A stretch of DNA of 64,000 bases from Sulfurovum sp. (GTDB lineage Bacteria > Campylobacterota > Campylobacteria > Campylobacterales > Sulfurovaceae): positions 62,001 to 126,000 of the forward strand of contig JALXCZ010000008.1 of the NCBI GenBank assembly GCA_026990595.1, written 5' to 3'. The notes under the pieces are model-generated. The model had not been told where the DNA came from. It did no database searches and saw nothing but the letters and a program-made list of their open reading frames with translations. The position numbers were made by a program, and so were the translations under genes. Each line of letters starts with the position of its first letter. The first letter of the stretch is position 1. Positions 34,421 through 43,310 of this stretch are shown here, piece by piece.

Positions 34421-34426
34421 TATAAT
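34421..34426 (+). promoter_or_regulatory. -10 box of the yfaZ-like gene
   Basis: TATAAT in the context CCTTTGCTATAAT, 32 bases before the ATG. The same TTTGCTATAAT string recurs before hisH, and TTTGGCTATAAT before galU. Confidence 0.55.
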
Positions 34427-34458
34427 ATGAATAAATATTAAAAAGTAATAAGGATTTT

Positions 34459-35019
34459 ATGATGAAAAAAATCATTCTAGCCACACTCTTTTTTTCTGCA
34501 TTACTTTCTGCGGAAAACAGTATCGGTTTAGATATCAATAATGAAGATGTTGAAATACTGGGATCTATTGATCTTAATACATTGGCAAACTATGCGGACG
34601 GTACGACTTATATTTTAGATGCCTCTTACCTGCATACAGACGGTGCCAATATGACCGCAGTAGGTATCAGTGGACAAAATACGCTTCAGGGTGTTCCCGG
34701 TCTTACTCTTGGCTTTGGAGCAAAAGTGATCTTTGCCAGTGATTTCCTGGCAGTTCCTCTTATGGCAAAAGGTATCTATATACTTCCGCTGAATGACAGC
34801 ATTCCCACCACATCACTCATGTCAACTTTTGCCTATGCTCCGTCAGTACTTAGTTTCCGCGATGGTGACAGTTATTCAGAGTTCAAACTTGAAGCCGATA
34901 TGGAAGTGATCAACAATGTACATATTTTTACCGGGTATAGAAATATAGATACAGACTATGAAGCAGGTGATCACACCTTTAATGACAGCTTCTATGGCGG
35001 ATTGAAACTCAGCTTTTAA
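34459..35019 (+). CDS. YfaZ-family outer-membrane protein
   Basis: A 186-residue protein with signal peptide MMKKIILATLFFSALLSAE and beta-strand alternation throughout, ending in a Phe (LKLSF) as outer-membrane barrels do. VFTGYRNIDTDYEAGDHTFNDSFYGGLKL-type C-terminal repeats resemble YfaZ. Its role is unknown. AAGGA precedes the double ATG. It is 14 bases before galE and may be cotranscribed with the sugar-nucleotide genes. Confidence 0.72.
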   Translation: MMKKIILATLFFSALLSAENSIGLDINNEDVEILGSIDLNTLANYADGTTYILDASYLHTDGANMTAVGISGQNTLQGVPGLTLGFGAKVIFASDFLAVPLMAKGIYILPLNDSIPTTSLMSTFAYAPSVLSFRDGDSYSEFKLEADMEVINNVHIFTGYRNIDTDYEAGDHTFNDSFYGGLKLSF

Positions 35020-35033
35020 AAGGATTATAAATT

Positions 35034-36059
35034 ATGAACAAATCATCAACTATTCTCGTTACCGGAGGTGCAGGTTATATCGGTTCCCATACCGTTGTGC
35101 TCCTAATAGAAGCCGGATACAATGTGCTTATATTCGATAATTTCTCAAATGCTTCCAAAGAGAGTATTAAGCGTGTAGAGAAGATCGTAGGAAAGTCTAT
35201 TCCTGTGGTAGAAGGAGACATCCGTAACAGAGAAGATCTGAAAAAGGTTTTTGAAAATCATACGATAGATTCTGTGATCCATTTTGCCGGACTCAAAGCA
35301 GTAGGAGAATCTGTAGAAAAACCTCTTAAATATTATGACAATAATGTAACCGGGACAGTGACACTTTGTGAAGTAATGTCCGAGTATGGATGCAAATCTA
35401 TTGTATTCAGCTCTTCTGCCACAGTTTATGGAGACCCCCATACAACACCGATTAAAGAAGATTTTCCACTTTCAGCCACCAATCCTTACGGCAGAAGCAA
35501 ACTGTTTATAGAAGAGATATTACGCGATCTTTATATTTCAGACAATACATGGAAAGTAATTCTGCTTCGTTATTTCAACCCTGTAGGCGCACACGGTTCA
35601 GGAACCATAGGCGAAGATCCCAACGGTATCCCCAATAATCTTATGCCCTACATTACGCAAACTGCTGTTGGTAAACTCTCCTGTCTCGGTGTATTCGGAG
35701 ATGACTACGATACCCATGACGGAACCGGTGTACGTGACTACATCCATGTCGTTGATTTGGCTAACGGACACCTCAAAGCGATCGAGAAGATCGATGGGAT
35801 CAATGAGGTACTCACAGTTAACCTAGGAACCGGAAAAGGCTACTCCGTACTCGATATGGTCAAAGCTTTTGAAAAAGCATCCGGCAAAGAGGTACCCTAC
35901 TGCATTGCTCCCCGAAGAGCCGGGGACATTGCCAAATGCTACGCAGACCCCTCGTATGCCAAAGAAGTACTGAGCTGGGAAGCTACAAAAGGTATCGATG
36001 AGATGTGTCAGGACAGCTGGAGATGGCAGGAAGCAAATCCAAAAGGATATGCTCAGTAA
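35034..36059 (+). CDS. galE: UDP-glucose 4-epimerase
   Basis: A 341-residue extended SDR enzyme interconverting UDP-glucose and UDP-galactose, or the N-acetyl forms. The NAD site is GGAGYIGSH at about 11-19, the catalytic Ser is in FSSSATVYGD, and YxxxK is in NPYGRSK near 150. RYFNPVGAHGSG and GTGVRDYIHV are GalE marks. AAGGA precedes the ATG. It supplies hexose nucleotides for the downstream polysaccharide cluster. Confidence 0.94.
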   Translation: MNKSSTILVTGGAGYIGSHTVVLLIEAGYNVLIFDNFSNASKESIKRVEKIVGKSIPVVEGDIRNREDLKKVFENHTIDSVIHFAGLKAVGESVEKPLKYYDNNVTGTVTLCEVMSEYGCKSIVFSSSATVYGDPHTTPIKEDFPLSATNPYGRSKLFIEEILRDLYISDNTWKVILLRYFNPVGAHGSGTIGEDPNGIPNNLMPYITQTAVGKLSCLGVFGDDYDTHDGTGVRDYIHVVDLANGHLKAIEKIDGINEVLTVNLGTGKGYSVLDMVKAFEKASGKEVPYCIAPRRAGDIAKCYADPSYAKEVLSWEATKGIDEMCQDSWRWQEANPKGYAQ

Positions 36060-36112
36060 TAGGAGCAATATTGTATTCTATATACTAAAAATAACCAATA
36101 ACAAGGAACACT

Positions 36113-37534
36113 ATGCTGATCAACAAATCTATTTTCCGAGAATATGATATCCGCGGTATCTTTGAAAAAGAGCTCAATGAGCACTCTGTTAAGCTCATAG
36201 GCTACTATCTGGGTCAAAAGATCGGTCAAGGCAATATTGTCTCCATTGGCTACGATGCACGTTCACACTCTCCACTTTTGAGGGACTACCTCACCTCAGG
36301 ACTCAATGCATCTGGATGCACCGTACTGGACATGGGCATGGTAGCCACCCCGGTAAATTATTTTTCAAACTACCAAAAGATCAAAGATCTTCATCCAAAA
36401 GATTCTACCCACTACCCACTACCCACTACCCACTCTATGATTGATGCTTCTATCATGATCACCGGTTCCCATAATCCTTCTGAATATAACGGTTTTAAGA
36501 TCACCATAGGGCAAAGTCCTTTTTTCGGAGATGACATTTACCGTTTAGGTGATGCGATCACCCATGATCAAAACAGAGTGATCCCTGATAATACAGCCAA
36601 GATCGATATTGATGTCAAAACACCTTATATAGACTTTATGGTCAAAGAATTTGCACATCTTAAAGGACTCGATAAAAACATAGTGCTTGATTGCGGTAAT
36701 GGTGTGGCAGATACGGTACTTACAAAGATCTTTGATACTTTGGAACTGCACTACACAGGGCTTTACTGTGAACCCGACGGTACCTTCCCCAACCACCATC
36801 CCGACCCTTCTGTGGAAAAAAACCTTGAAGATGTCAAAGCTGCACTTGAAAAAGACGGCAACATCGCCTTTGCCTATGACGGTGATGCTGACCGTATTGC
36901 TGTGCTTACCCATAGACACAACATCAAAGGTGATCAAATGGCACTGCTCTATGCTATGGGCATGGAAAACCCTACAGTCATAGGAGAAGTTAAATGTTCA
37001 CAAGTAATGTATGATGAACTTGAACGTCGTGGGGCTAAAGCCATTATGTATAAAACAGGACACTCCAATCTCAAGGTCAAAATGAAAGAGACCGGTGCTG
37101 ACCTTGCCTGTGAAGTCAGCGGGCACATCTTCTTTAAGCACCGTTATTTCGGATACGATGATGCCATCTATGCCACACTCAGAATGTTGGAACTCATTGC
37201 TGAGGGCATAGACCTGGACAAAGAGATTGAAGCCTTGCCGAAAGTCTTCTCTACTGAAGAGATCAAAGTAGAAACAACTGAAGAAGAAAAGTTCCTTATC
37301 ATCGACAAAGTAAAAGAACTGCTTCAAAATCCTCCAGGTGATTTCCCTAAAATTCTTAATATCATTGATGTTGACGGTGTCCGTATCAATTTTGAAAAAG
37401 GCTGGGGACTGGTGCGGGCAAGCAACACTACCCCGGTACTTGTTACGCGTTTTGAATCTACAGACAAGAAACTGGCAAAAGAATATGAAGAGAAAGTCAA
37501 TAAACTTATTATACAGGCAAAAGAATGCTTATGA
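36113..37534 (+). CDS. Phosphomannomutase/phosphoglucomutase
   Basis: A 473-residue alpha-D-phosphohexomutase (ManB/AlgC type) that moves phosphate between C6 and C1 of mannose or glucose. FREYDIRGIF at the start, active-site Ser in TGSHNPSEYNG near 119, metal-binding DGDADR near 255, and EVSGHIFFK are all present. Just before the active-site loop there is a segment of about 12 residues (STHYPLPTTHSM) encoded by four perfect CTACCCA heptamers, which looks like an insertion. Its gene shares four bases with pgi. Confidence 0.93.
   Translation: MLINKSIFREYDIRGIFEKELNEHSVKLIGYYLGQKIGQGNIVSIGYDARSHSPLLRDYLTSGLNASGCTVLDMGMVATPVNYFSNYQKIKDLHPKDSTHYPLPTTHSMIDASIMITGSHNPSEYNGFKITIGQSPFFGDDIYRLGDAITHDQNRVIPDNTAKIDIDVKTPYIDFMVKEFAHLKGLDKNIVLDCGNGVADTVLTKIFDTLELHYTGLYCEPDGTFPNHHPDPSVEKNLEDVKAALEKDGNIAFAYDGDADRIAVLTHRHNIKGDQMALLYAMGMENPTVIGEVKCSQVMYDELERRGAKAIMYKTGHSNLKVKMKETGADLACEVSGHIFFKHRYFGYDDAIYATLRMLELIAEGIDLDKEIEALPKVFSTEEIKVETTEEEKFLIIDKVKELLQNPPGDFPKILNIIDVDGVRINFEKGWGLVRASNTTPVLVTRFESTDKKLAKEYEEKVNKLIIQAKECL
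36405..36432 (+). repeat. Four perfect CTACCCA heptamers inside the phosphohexomutase gene
   Basis: The tract is 28 bases long. Because seven is not a multiple of three, gain or loss of one unit would shift the frame 117 codons before the end of the first quarter of the gene's active-site region. The encoded residues fall just upstream of the catalytic Ser loop. Confidence 0.85.
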
Positions 37535-38748
37535 AAAACAAACTCTATTTTAAACTCAAAAATAAAAAAATACAGGAAATTGCTTTTAGTGCCATATGTG
37601 AAGAGCAAAAAAACATAGGGTATTATGCACTCCCTGAACAGAACATTACCCCCATTCTGGAGTATTGTAAAACCATACCTGAGCGCATTAAAAATATTGC
37701 AGTCATCGGTATAGGGGGGAGTTCACTGGGAGCAAAGGCTATCTATGAATTTATTAAACCCACTAGAAAACTACAAAGAAAACTCTACTTTTTTGAAAGT
37801 ACAGACCCCATTAATATCACTACCCTGCTTTCAAAAATAGACCTTGAAAAAACCCATTTTCTTATTATTTCCAAGTCAGGCACTACCGTTGAAACCTTTT
37901 CCATTTACAAATATATCTATTCTCTGAAAAATGATTCCAAATCCTACACTTTCATTACAGACCCAGGTTCCCCTCTTGAAAAATATGCACATAAAATAGG
38001 TGCCTCCATCTTAGACCTTCCCAATAATGTAGGAGGAAGATTTTCTGTACTCTCTACTGTAGGCCTTGTCCCTCTTGCACTTTCAGGCATAGATATACAA
38101 GCATTATTATATGGTGCCAATACACTGAAAAAAAGTTTTTTTGGTGCGGGCTATATGCAGGACACCTTGCTAAAAAAAGCTGTATTTTATGCACAAAACC
38201 ATGCCCAATACCATATAAACTGCATTTTTGCCTATAGTGAGACACTCAAATACTTTTGTGAATGGTATGTGCAACTCTGGGGTGAGAGCCTGGGAAAGAA
38301 ACAAAGACACAGTGCTTTTAATGTAGGTCTTACCCCCATAGGACTCATCGGACCTAAAGACCAACACTCTTTCTTACAGCTTCTTATGGAAGGGACACGT
38401 GACAAATCGGTTACTTTCATCAAAATTGAAGATTTTCAGGATGACATTGTCATTCCCGATATTTCCCTACCTCATTTAGAATCTTTGGACAGCCTCAATA
38501 ATCTTCCTTTTTCAAAACTGATTAATATGCAATGTGACTCTGTCATAAAAGCTCTGCTAGAAGAAGAGATTCCCCTTGACAGCATCTCTATTTCTAAAGT
38601 CAATGAAGGTAACATTGGTGCATTAATGTATTACTATGAACTCCTCACTTCTTTAGTAGGTGAGCTCATAGATGTCAATACCTATGACCAACCGGGTGTA
38701 GAAGCAGGAAAAATTATTTTAAAGAAAAAACTAAATTCACTCTCTTAG
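37531..38748 (+). CDS. pgi: Glucose-6-phosphate isomerase
   Basis: A 405-residue SIS-domain isomerase between glucose 6-phosphate and fructose 6-phosphate. GIGGSSLGAKA, SKSGTTVETF, NNVGGRFSVLS, GTRDKSVTF and a C-terminal DQPGVEAGK are conserved PGI elements. It is much shorter than the E. coli enzyme (about 550), as in other Campylobacterota. ATG at 37531 overlaps the mutase stop by four bases; an ATG six bases upstream also exists. Confidence 0.93.
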   Translation: MKNKLYFKLKNKKIQEIAFSAICEEQKNIGYYALPEQNITPILEYCKTIPERIKNIAVIGIGGSSLGAKAIYEFIKPTRKLQRKLYFFESTDPINITTLLSKIDLEKTHFLIISKSGTTVETFSIYKYIYSLKNDSKSYTFITDPGSPLEKYAHKIGASILDLPNNVGGRFSVLSTVGLVPLALSGIDIQALLYGANTLKKSFFGAGYMQDTLLKKAVFYAQNHAQYHINCIFAYSETLKYFCEWYVQLWGESLGKKQRHSAFNVGLTPIGLIGPKDQHSFLQLLMEGTRDKSVTFIKIEDFQDDIVIPDISLPHLESLDSLNNLPFSKLINMQCDSVIKALLEEEIPLDSISISKVNEGNIGALMYYYELLTSLVGELIDVNTYDQPGVEAGKIILKKKLNSLS

Positions 38749-38775
38749 GTAATGCTTGTGTAACGTTTCTTTGGC

Positions 38776-38793
38776 TATAATTATCTCTATAAT
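38776..38793 (+). promoter_or_regulatory. Two -10 boxes before galU
   Basis: TATAAT occurs at 38776-38781 (TTTGGCTATAAT) and again at 38788-38793. No clear -35 is present for either. The start would be 12-30 bases upstream of the GGGAG ribosome site. Confidence 0.45.
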
Positions 38794-38812
38794 TTAGGGA
38801 GCAAGTTGAAAA

Positions 38813-39634
38813 ATGATCAAAAAATGTTTATTCCCCGCAGCAGGCTATGGTACTCGCTTTTTACCTGCAACCAAAGCCACACCAAAAGAGATGTTACCCA
38901 TACTTACTAAACCACTCATCCAGTATGGTGTAGAAGAAGCTGTGGAAGCGGACATACATACCATGGCTATTATTACCGGTCGTGGCAAACGTGCCATAGA
39001 AGACCACTTTGATATCTCCTATGAACTAGAACATCAAATCAAAGGTGGTTCTAAAGAGAACCTACTTTCAGAGATACGTTCACTGATTACCAACTGCACC
39101 TTTTCCTACACGCGACAAGTAGAGATGAAAGGTTTAGGTCATGCCATTCTTACAGGCGAAACCCTCATAGGCAATGAACCTTTTGCCGTACTTCTTGCCG
39201 ATGACCTTTGTACCCATGAAGAAGGTTCGGTACTCAGACAAATGATAGAAGTCTATGAGAAATACCAATGTTCTGTCGTTGCCATAGAAGAAGTACCCAT
39301 GGAAGAGACCAACAAATATGGAGTTATTGCTGGTGAACTTGTAGACAGTACTACAGACACCTACCGGGTCACAGACATGGTAGAAAAACCAGCCCCCAAA
39401 GATGCCCCGACCAATATGGCGATCATCGGTCGTTACATTCTCACACCGGATATTTTTGAAATTCTCCGAAATACTAAACCTGGTAAAGGGGGAGAGATCC
39501 AAATCACCGATGCCCTGCTCGAACAGGCAAAACAAGGTAATGTCATTGCCTATAAGTTTAAAGGTAAACGTTTTGACTGTGGATCGGTAGATGGGTTTGT
39601 TCAGGCTACGAATTATTTTTATGAGAAAATGTAA
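38813..39634 (+). CDS. galU: UTP-glucose-1-phosphate uridylyltransferase
   Basis: A 273-residue nucleotidyltransferase making UDP-glucose. FPAAGYGTRFLPATKATPKEMLP at the start binds nucleotide. QYGVEEAVEADI, GRGKRAIEDHFD, VLLADDLC and KGKRFDCGSVDGFVQAT are GalU motifs. With galE, pgi and the mutase it completes the route from fructose 6-phosphate to UDP-hexoses used by the next cluster. Confidence 0.96.
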   Translation: MIKKCLFPAAGYGTRFLPATKATPKEMLPILTKPLIQYGVEEAVEADIHTMAIITGRGKRAIEDHFDISYELEHQIKGGSKENLLSEIRSLITNCTFSYTRQVEMKGLGHAILTGETLIGNEPFAVLLADDLCTHEEGSVLRQMIEVYEKYQCSVVAIEEVPMEETNKYGVIAGELVDSTTDTYRVTDMVEKPAPKDAPTNMAIIGRYILTPDIFEILRNTKPGKGGEIQITDALLEQAKQGNVIAYKFKGKRFDCGSVDGFVQATNYFYEKM

Positions 39635-39711
39635 TTACAACATATCTTAAAAATAAAGAAATGTACTGGCAATAATTGATGTCAATAACATACTGACGAA
39701 AGGAATTCTAT

Positions 39712-39831
39712 ATGCCAAATAATACACATGAAAATAAAAAGATATATGAGTCAACGATCACAACAAATAATCCTTATGGGGATATCCATACGTGTGAAAA
39801 AGTAATAAGATTTTTAAAAGGTAGAAAATAA
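39712..39831 (+). CDS. Small ORF of 39 residues ahead of wecC
   Basis: ATG at 39712 has AAAGGA seven bases upstream and the frame ends in TAA one base before the wecC ATG. The product is hydrophilic and slightly basic (starts MPNNTHENKKIYE, ends VIRFLKGRK) with one Cys and no membrane segment. I do not recognise it. It may be a real small protein, a leader peptide coupled to wecC translation, or a remnant of a gene such as wecB, which often precedes wecC but is absent here. Confidence 0.45.
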   Translation: MPNNTHENKKIYESTITTNNPYGDIHTCEKVIRFLKGRK

Positions 39832-39832
39832 C

Positions 39833-41020
39833 ATGAAGAAAATATGTGTAATTGGTTTAGGATATATTGGCCTTCCCACAGCAGCATTGCTAGCTAACAG
39901 AGGTTATGAAGTGCATGGTGTCGATGTGGTACAAAGTACTGTTGATACCATCAATGAGGGAAACATCCACATCATAGAACCAGGGCTTGATACTTTTGTA
40001 CGTTCAGCCGTAAGTTCAGGTGCGCTTGTAGCAGACCTCAAGCCTGTTGAAGCAGATGTATTCATCATAGCAGTTCCAACACCTTTTCATAAGGGATATG
40101 TGCCAAATATAGATTACGTTGTCTCTGCTACAGAGTCTATTGCTCCTTACGTCAAAGAAGGTAACATAGTCATTCTTGAGTCTACATCCCCAGTAGGGAC
40201 TACCGACAAAGTCGCAGAAGTTCTTGCAGAGAATGGCATTGATACCAGCAAAGTACATATAGCACATTGTCCTGAGCGAGTTTTGCCCGGAAGAATCATG
40301 ATAGAACTTGTCGAAAATGACCGTATCGTTGGGGGAACTACTCCCGAATCTACTATAGCTACCGTGAAGTTTTACAATACATTTGTAGAAGGTGAAGTCC
40401 TCTCAACAGATGCAAAAACAGCAGAGATGGCAAAACTTACTGAAAACTCTTTCCGTGATACAAACATAGCCTTTGCTAATGAACTCTCCATTCTTTGTGA
40501 CAAGTTTGGTATTGATGTCTGGGAACTCATTGCCCTTGCCAATCGTCACCCTCGTGTCAATATCTTACAGCCAGGTGCCGGGGTAGGTGGTCACTGTATC
40601 GCGGTTGATCCTTGGTTCATCGTGCATGCAGGCGGTGAAGATGCGAAGATGATCCGAACTGCAAGAGAGGTCAATACTTATAAAACAGAATGGGCTATAG
40701 AAAAGATCAAAAATAAAGCACTAAAATTTGAGAATGAAAATGGACGGAAAGCAAAAGTGGCCTGTATGGGTCTAGCTTTTAAACCGGATATTGACGACCT
40801 TAGAGAGTCTCCTGCACTTTACATCACAAGAAGACTTATTGCTGATGGTCTTGATGTATCGGCAGTAGAACCAAATATCTTAGAGCATAGTGAGTTTGAC
40901 GTAGTCAACTACAACGTAGCTTTAGAAGCAGCAGATGTTGTTACATTTCTTGTTGGACATAAAGAGTTTAAAGGCTTAGATATAAAAACTGACTTAGATT
41001 TTTGTGGGGTATTAAAATAG
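39833..41020 (+). CDS. wecC: UDP-N-acetyl-D-mannosamine dehydrogenase
   Basis: A 395-residue enzyme of the UDP-glucose/GDP-mannose dehydrogenase family, oxidising UDP-ManNAc to the uronic acid. The NAD site is GLGYIGLPTAALLA at 7-20, the catalytic Cys is in GVGGHCIAVDPWF near 253, and C-terminal AFKPDIDDLRESPA follows. HCPERVLPGRIMIEL fits the WecC branch better than UDP-glucose dehydrogenase. The stop overlaps the GTG start of the next gene. Confidence 0.92.
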   Translation: MKKICVIGLGYIGLPTAALLANRGYEVHGVDVVQSTVDTINEGNIHIIEPGLDTFVRSAVSSGALVADLKPVEADVFIIAVPTPFHKGYVPNIDYVVSATESIAPYVKEGNIVILESTSPVGTTDKVAEVLAENGIDTSKVHIAHCPERVLPGRIMIELVENDRIVGGTTPESTIATVKFYNTFVEGEVLSTDAKTAEMAKLTENSFRDTNIAFANELSILCDKFGIDVWELIALANRHPRVNILQPGAGVGGHCIAVDPWFIVHAGGEDAKMIRTAREVNTYKTEWAIEKIKNKALKFENENGRKAKVACMGLAFKPDIDDLRESPALYITRRLIADGLDVSAVEPNILEHSEFDVVNYNVALEAADVVTFLVGHKEFKGLDIKTDLDFCGVLK

Positions 41021-42108
41021 TGACTAAAAAAGTTTTAATTGTTCAAAGAGTACTTACTAGTTATAGATTTGAACTACTTCAAGAGCTAGCTCCTTCTCTC
41101 GAACAATTGGATTTTGTTACATCTCAAGGTGAGACTCAAGGTACTTTAAAACGTTATAAACCTAAAAAAATAAAATATAAAAATATCAAGATTCTCACGC
41201 TTAATGCTTTTAGATTTGGTTATAGTGGTGATTCTAGGAATACTTCTCTTTTTTTCTATCCACAGGTTTTAAAACTTTTGAAAAATTATGATACTGTCGT
41301 TCTGGAAGGTACGACCAATCTTCTCAATAATATACTAATTGTTCCTTATGCAAAAATTTTAGGCAAAAAAATTCTATGGTGGGATGCTGGATATTCTCTG
41401 GATAAAAGAACATTAAAAAGAAAAATTATTGACAATGTTGTTAAAATATTTATTCAATTAACAGATGTACAATTAGCCTATTCAACAAAAGCGAAAAAAT
41501 ATATGCAAACATACATGGGTGCAACAAACTGTCATCTGCTTTTAAATACAATTAATACAGCTTATTTTGAAAGTATTCAGGATGAGATACAAGAAAATAT
41601 TCGAAACTACAAATATAACCCCGAAAATATTAAACTTCTTTATGTTGGTGCTATAGAAGAACGTAAAAAGATAAAAGAACTTATTGATATTGTTATACAA
41701 GCCAATAGAGAAGGAAAAAAGTTTACACTCACTGTTATTGGAGGTGGATCTCATCTTAATTTTCTTAAACAGTATGTTTTGGAAAACGCAGTAACCTGCA
41801 TTGATTTTACCGGTCCCATTTATGACAAAGAAAATTTAAAAAAATATTATTTCAATTCTGACCTGTTTGTTTTACCAGGAGATGGTGGTCTTGGACTTTT
41901 ACAGTCACTGCTTTATGGTCTTCCTGCTGTTTGTACTGCGGCAGACGGAACAGAAGAGGACTATATAGGGAAGAATTTAACTCTACATAAAATCAAAGAT
42001 TTTATGAATATAGATATAGCTATGTTACATAAGAATTTTAATTATCAAAGTATATTTGAAAAAGTAAACTTTAAACTTTACATATCAAAACTAGAAAATC
42101 TATATTAA
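41020..42108 (+). CDS. GT-B glycosyltransferase (GT4-like)
   Basis: A 362-residue cytoplasmic transferase. KLLYVGAIEERKKIKELI and GGGSHLNFLKQYV form the C-terminal nucleotide-sugar domain. At the usual acidic loop it reads LPGDGGLGLLQSLLYGLPAVCT, with Gly-Gly where the catalytic-loop Glu often stands. GTG at 41020 is chosen because GGGGT lies ten bases upstream and it overlaps the wecC stop by one base; a TTG upstream would lengthen it by six residues. Base composition drops sharply to A/T-rich from here to about 44.5 kb. Confidence 0.8.
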   Translation: MTKKVLIVQRVLTSYRFELLQELAPSLEQLDFVTSQGETQGTLKRYKPKKIKYKNIKILTLNAFRFGYSGDSRNTSLFFYPQVLKLLKNYDTVVLEGTTNLLNNILIVPYAKILGKKILWWDAGYSLDKRTLKRKIIDNVVKIFIQLTDVQLAYSTKAKKYMQTYMGATNCHLLLNTINTAYFESIQDEIQENIRNYKYNPENIKLLYVGAIEERKKIKELIDIVIQANREGKKFTLTVIGGGSHLNFLKQYVLENAVTCIDFTGPIYDKENLKKYYFNSDLFVLPGDGGLGLLQSLLYGLPAVCTAADGTEEDYIGKNLTLHKIKDFMNIDIAMLHKNFNYQSIFEKVNFKLYISKLENLY

Positions 42109-43310
42109 TGATTAATATTATTGCCATTTTTTTAACAATTAGTTTACTTGTTTTTCTTATTTTTTTTAAGCGAAAAAGTCTTCTAGACTTTCGTGTTTTC
42201 ACTTTACTATATTTTCTCTTTTTCTATCAGCTGTCGTTCTATAGTTATTATTTTATAGAAAAAAAAATTGATTATGACTTTGCAAATACTATAGGCTTAT
42301 TCACTTTCATTTCAATTAGTGCATATTTCATGGCTATGTTATTTTTAAAGTTTAATATTTTTAAACATTACAAAAATAAATCTTTATATACATATAATCA
42401 GTATAGAATTTCAATTGTTATATTATTTATTACTTTTTTCATATTTATTTTACTAACTATTTACTATGTACGTGCGGGTACTTTTCCAATTTTTCTTACC
42501 AGCATTGAAGATCAAAGAATAGCACTAGCTAGTAAAGTATCGGGATTTGTCATTGTTCTTTTACAGTTTATGTTTGTCTTATATGTTTTAGTATTATCAA
42601 AACTTTTCCACAAAAAGAATTTTTTCTTAATACTCATAACCTTATTTTCTGGAATTTCATTTTGGCTATTAATGGCATCAAAAAGACCAGTAGCAGGCTT
42701 GTTGCTCATATTTCTAATTTTATATACAAATCAATATAAAAGAGTAAAAAATTCTACTTTAATTTTTAGTGTGTTTAGCATTTTACTTTTAATTATACTA
42801 TATGGTTCATTTCGATTATTTGGGGATATTACAGTTGAACACATGTTGAAAATTTTAACAGCCATTTTTAACGCCGAAATGTTTAATCTTTCATTAGTTT
42901 TGAATAATCCTCCTCCTTTGCAGTTAGGTCAGACTTATTTGAACTCTATTTTAATGATTTTCACGGATGTTAAAGACATAGGGACAGTTTTAAAAGATTA
43001 TTATGAACTTGATTTTAAAGGCGGTGGGATCACAATTGGTATTATTGGTGAAGGCTGGATTAACTTTTCGTATTTGGGTGTTTTGTTTGAATCATTCCTA
43101 TTTTGGCTCATGATAATAATTTTAGCTAAAAAAATGGAAACAGCATCAAAGTATGGGGATTATTTTTCAATGGGGAAATATGCTTTTTACTTTTATTTTT
43201 TACTTTGGATTTTAAGAAATGGTTTTTTTGCTGCTATTACTCCTCTGATGTATTTTGTAATATTTGAATTTATCACATTATTTGTGAGAAGAAAAATATA
43301 TGTTAAATAA
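42108..43310 (+). CDS. Probable O-antigen polymerase (Wzy)
   Basis: A 400-residue inner-membrane protein with about ten to twelve helices and two larger periplasmic loops, one ending ITIGIIGEGWINFSYLGV. That GEGW-N-G arrangement is seen in oligosaccharide repeat-unit polymerases. Position between a transferase and the flippase gene supports Wzy. Wzy proteins share little sequence, so the call rests on topology and context. It starts on the last base of the preceding gene and is strongly A/T-rich. Confidence 0.72.
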   Translation: MINIIAIFLTISLLVFLIFFKRKSLLDFRVFTLLYFLFFYQLSFYSYYFIEKKIDYDFANTIGLFTFISISAYFMAMLFLKFNIFKHYKNKSLYTYNQYRISIVILFITFFIFILLTIYYVRAGTFPIFLTSIEDQRIALASKVSGFVIVLLQFMFVLYVLVLSKLFHKKNFFLILITLFSGISFWLLMASKRPVAGLLLIFLILYTNQYKRVKNSTLIFSVFSILLLIILYGSFRLFGDITVEHMLKILTAIFNAEMFNLSLVLNNPPPLQLGQTYLNSILMIFTDVKDIGTVLKDYYELDFKGGGITIGIIGEGWINFSYLGVLFESFLFWLMIIILAKKMETASKYGDYFSMGKYAFYFYFLLWILRNGFFAAITPLMYFVIFEFITLFVRRKIYVK

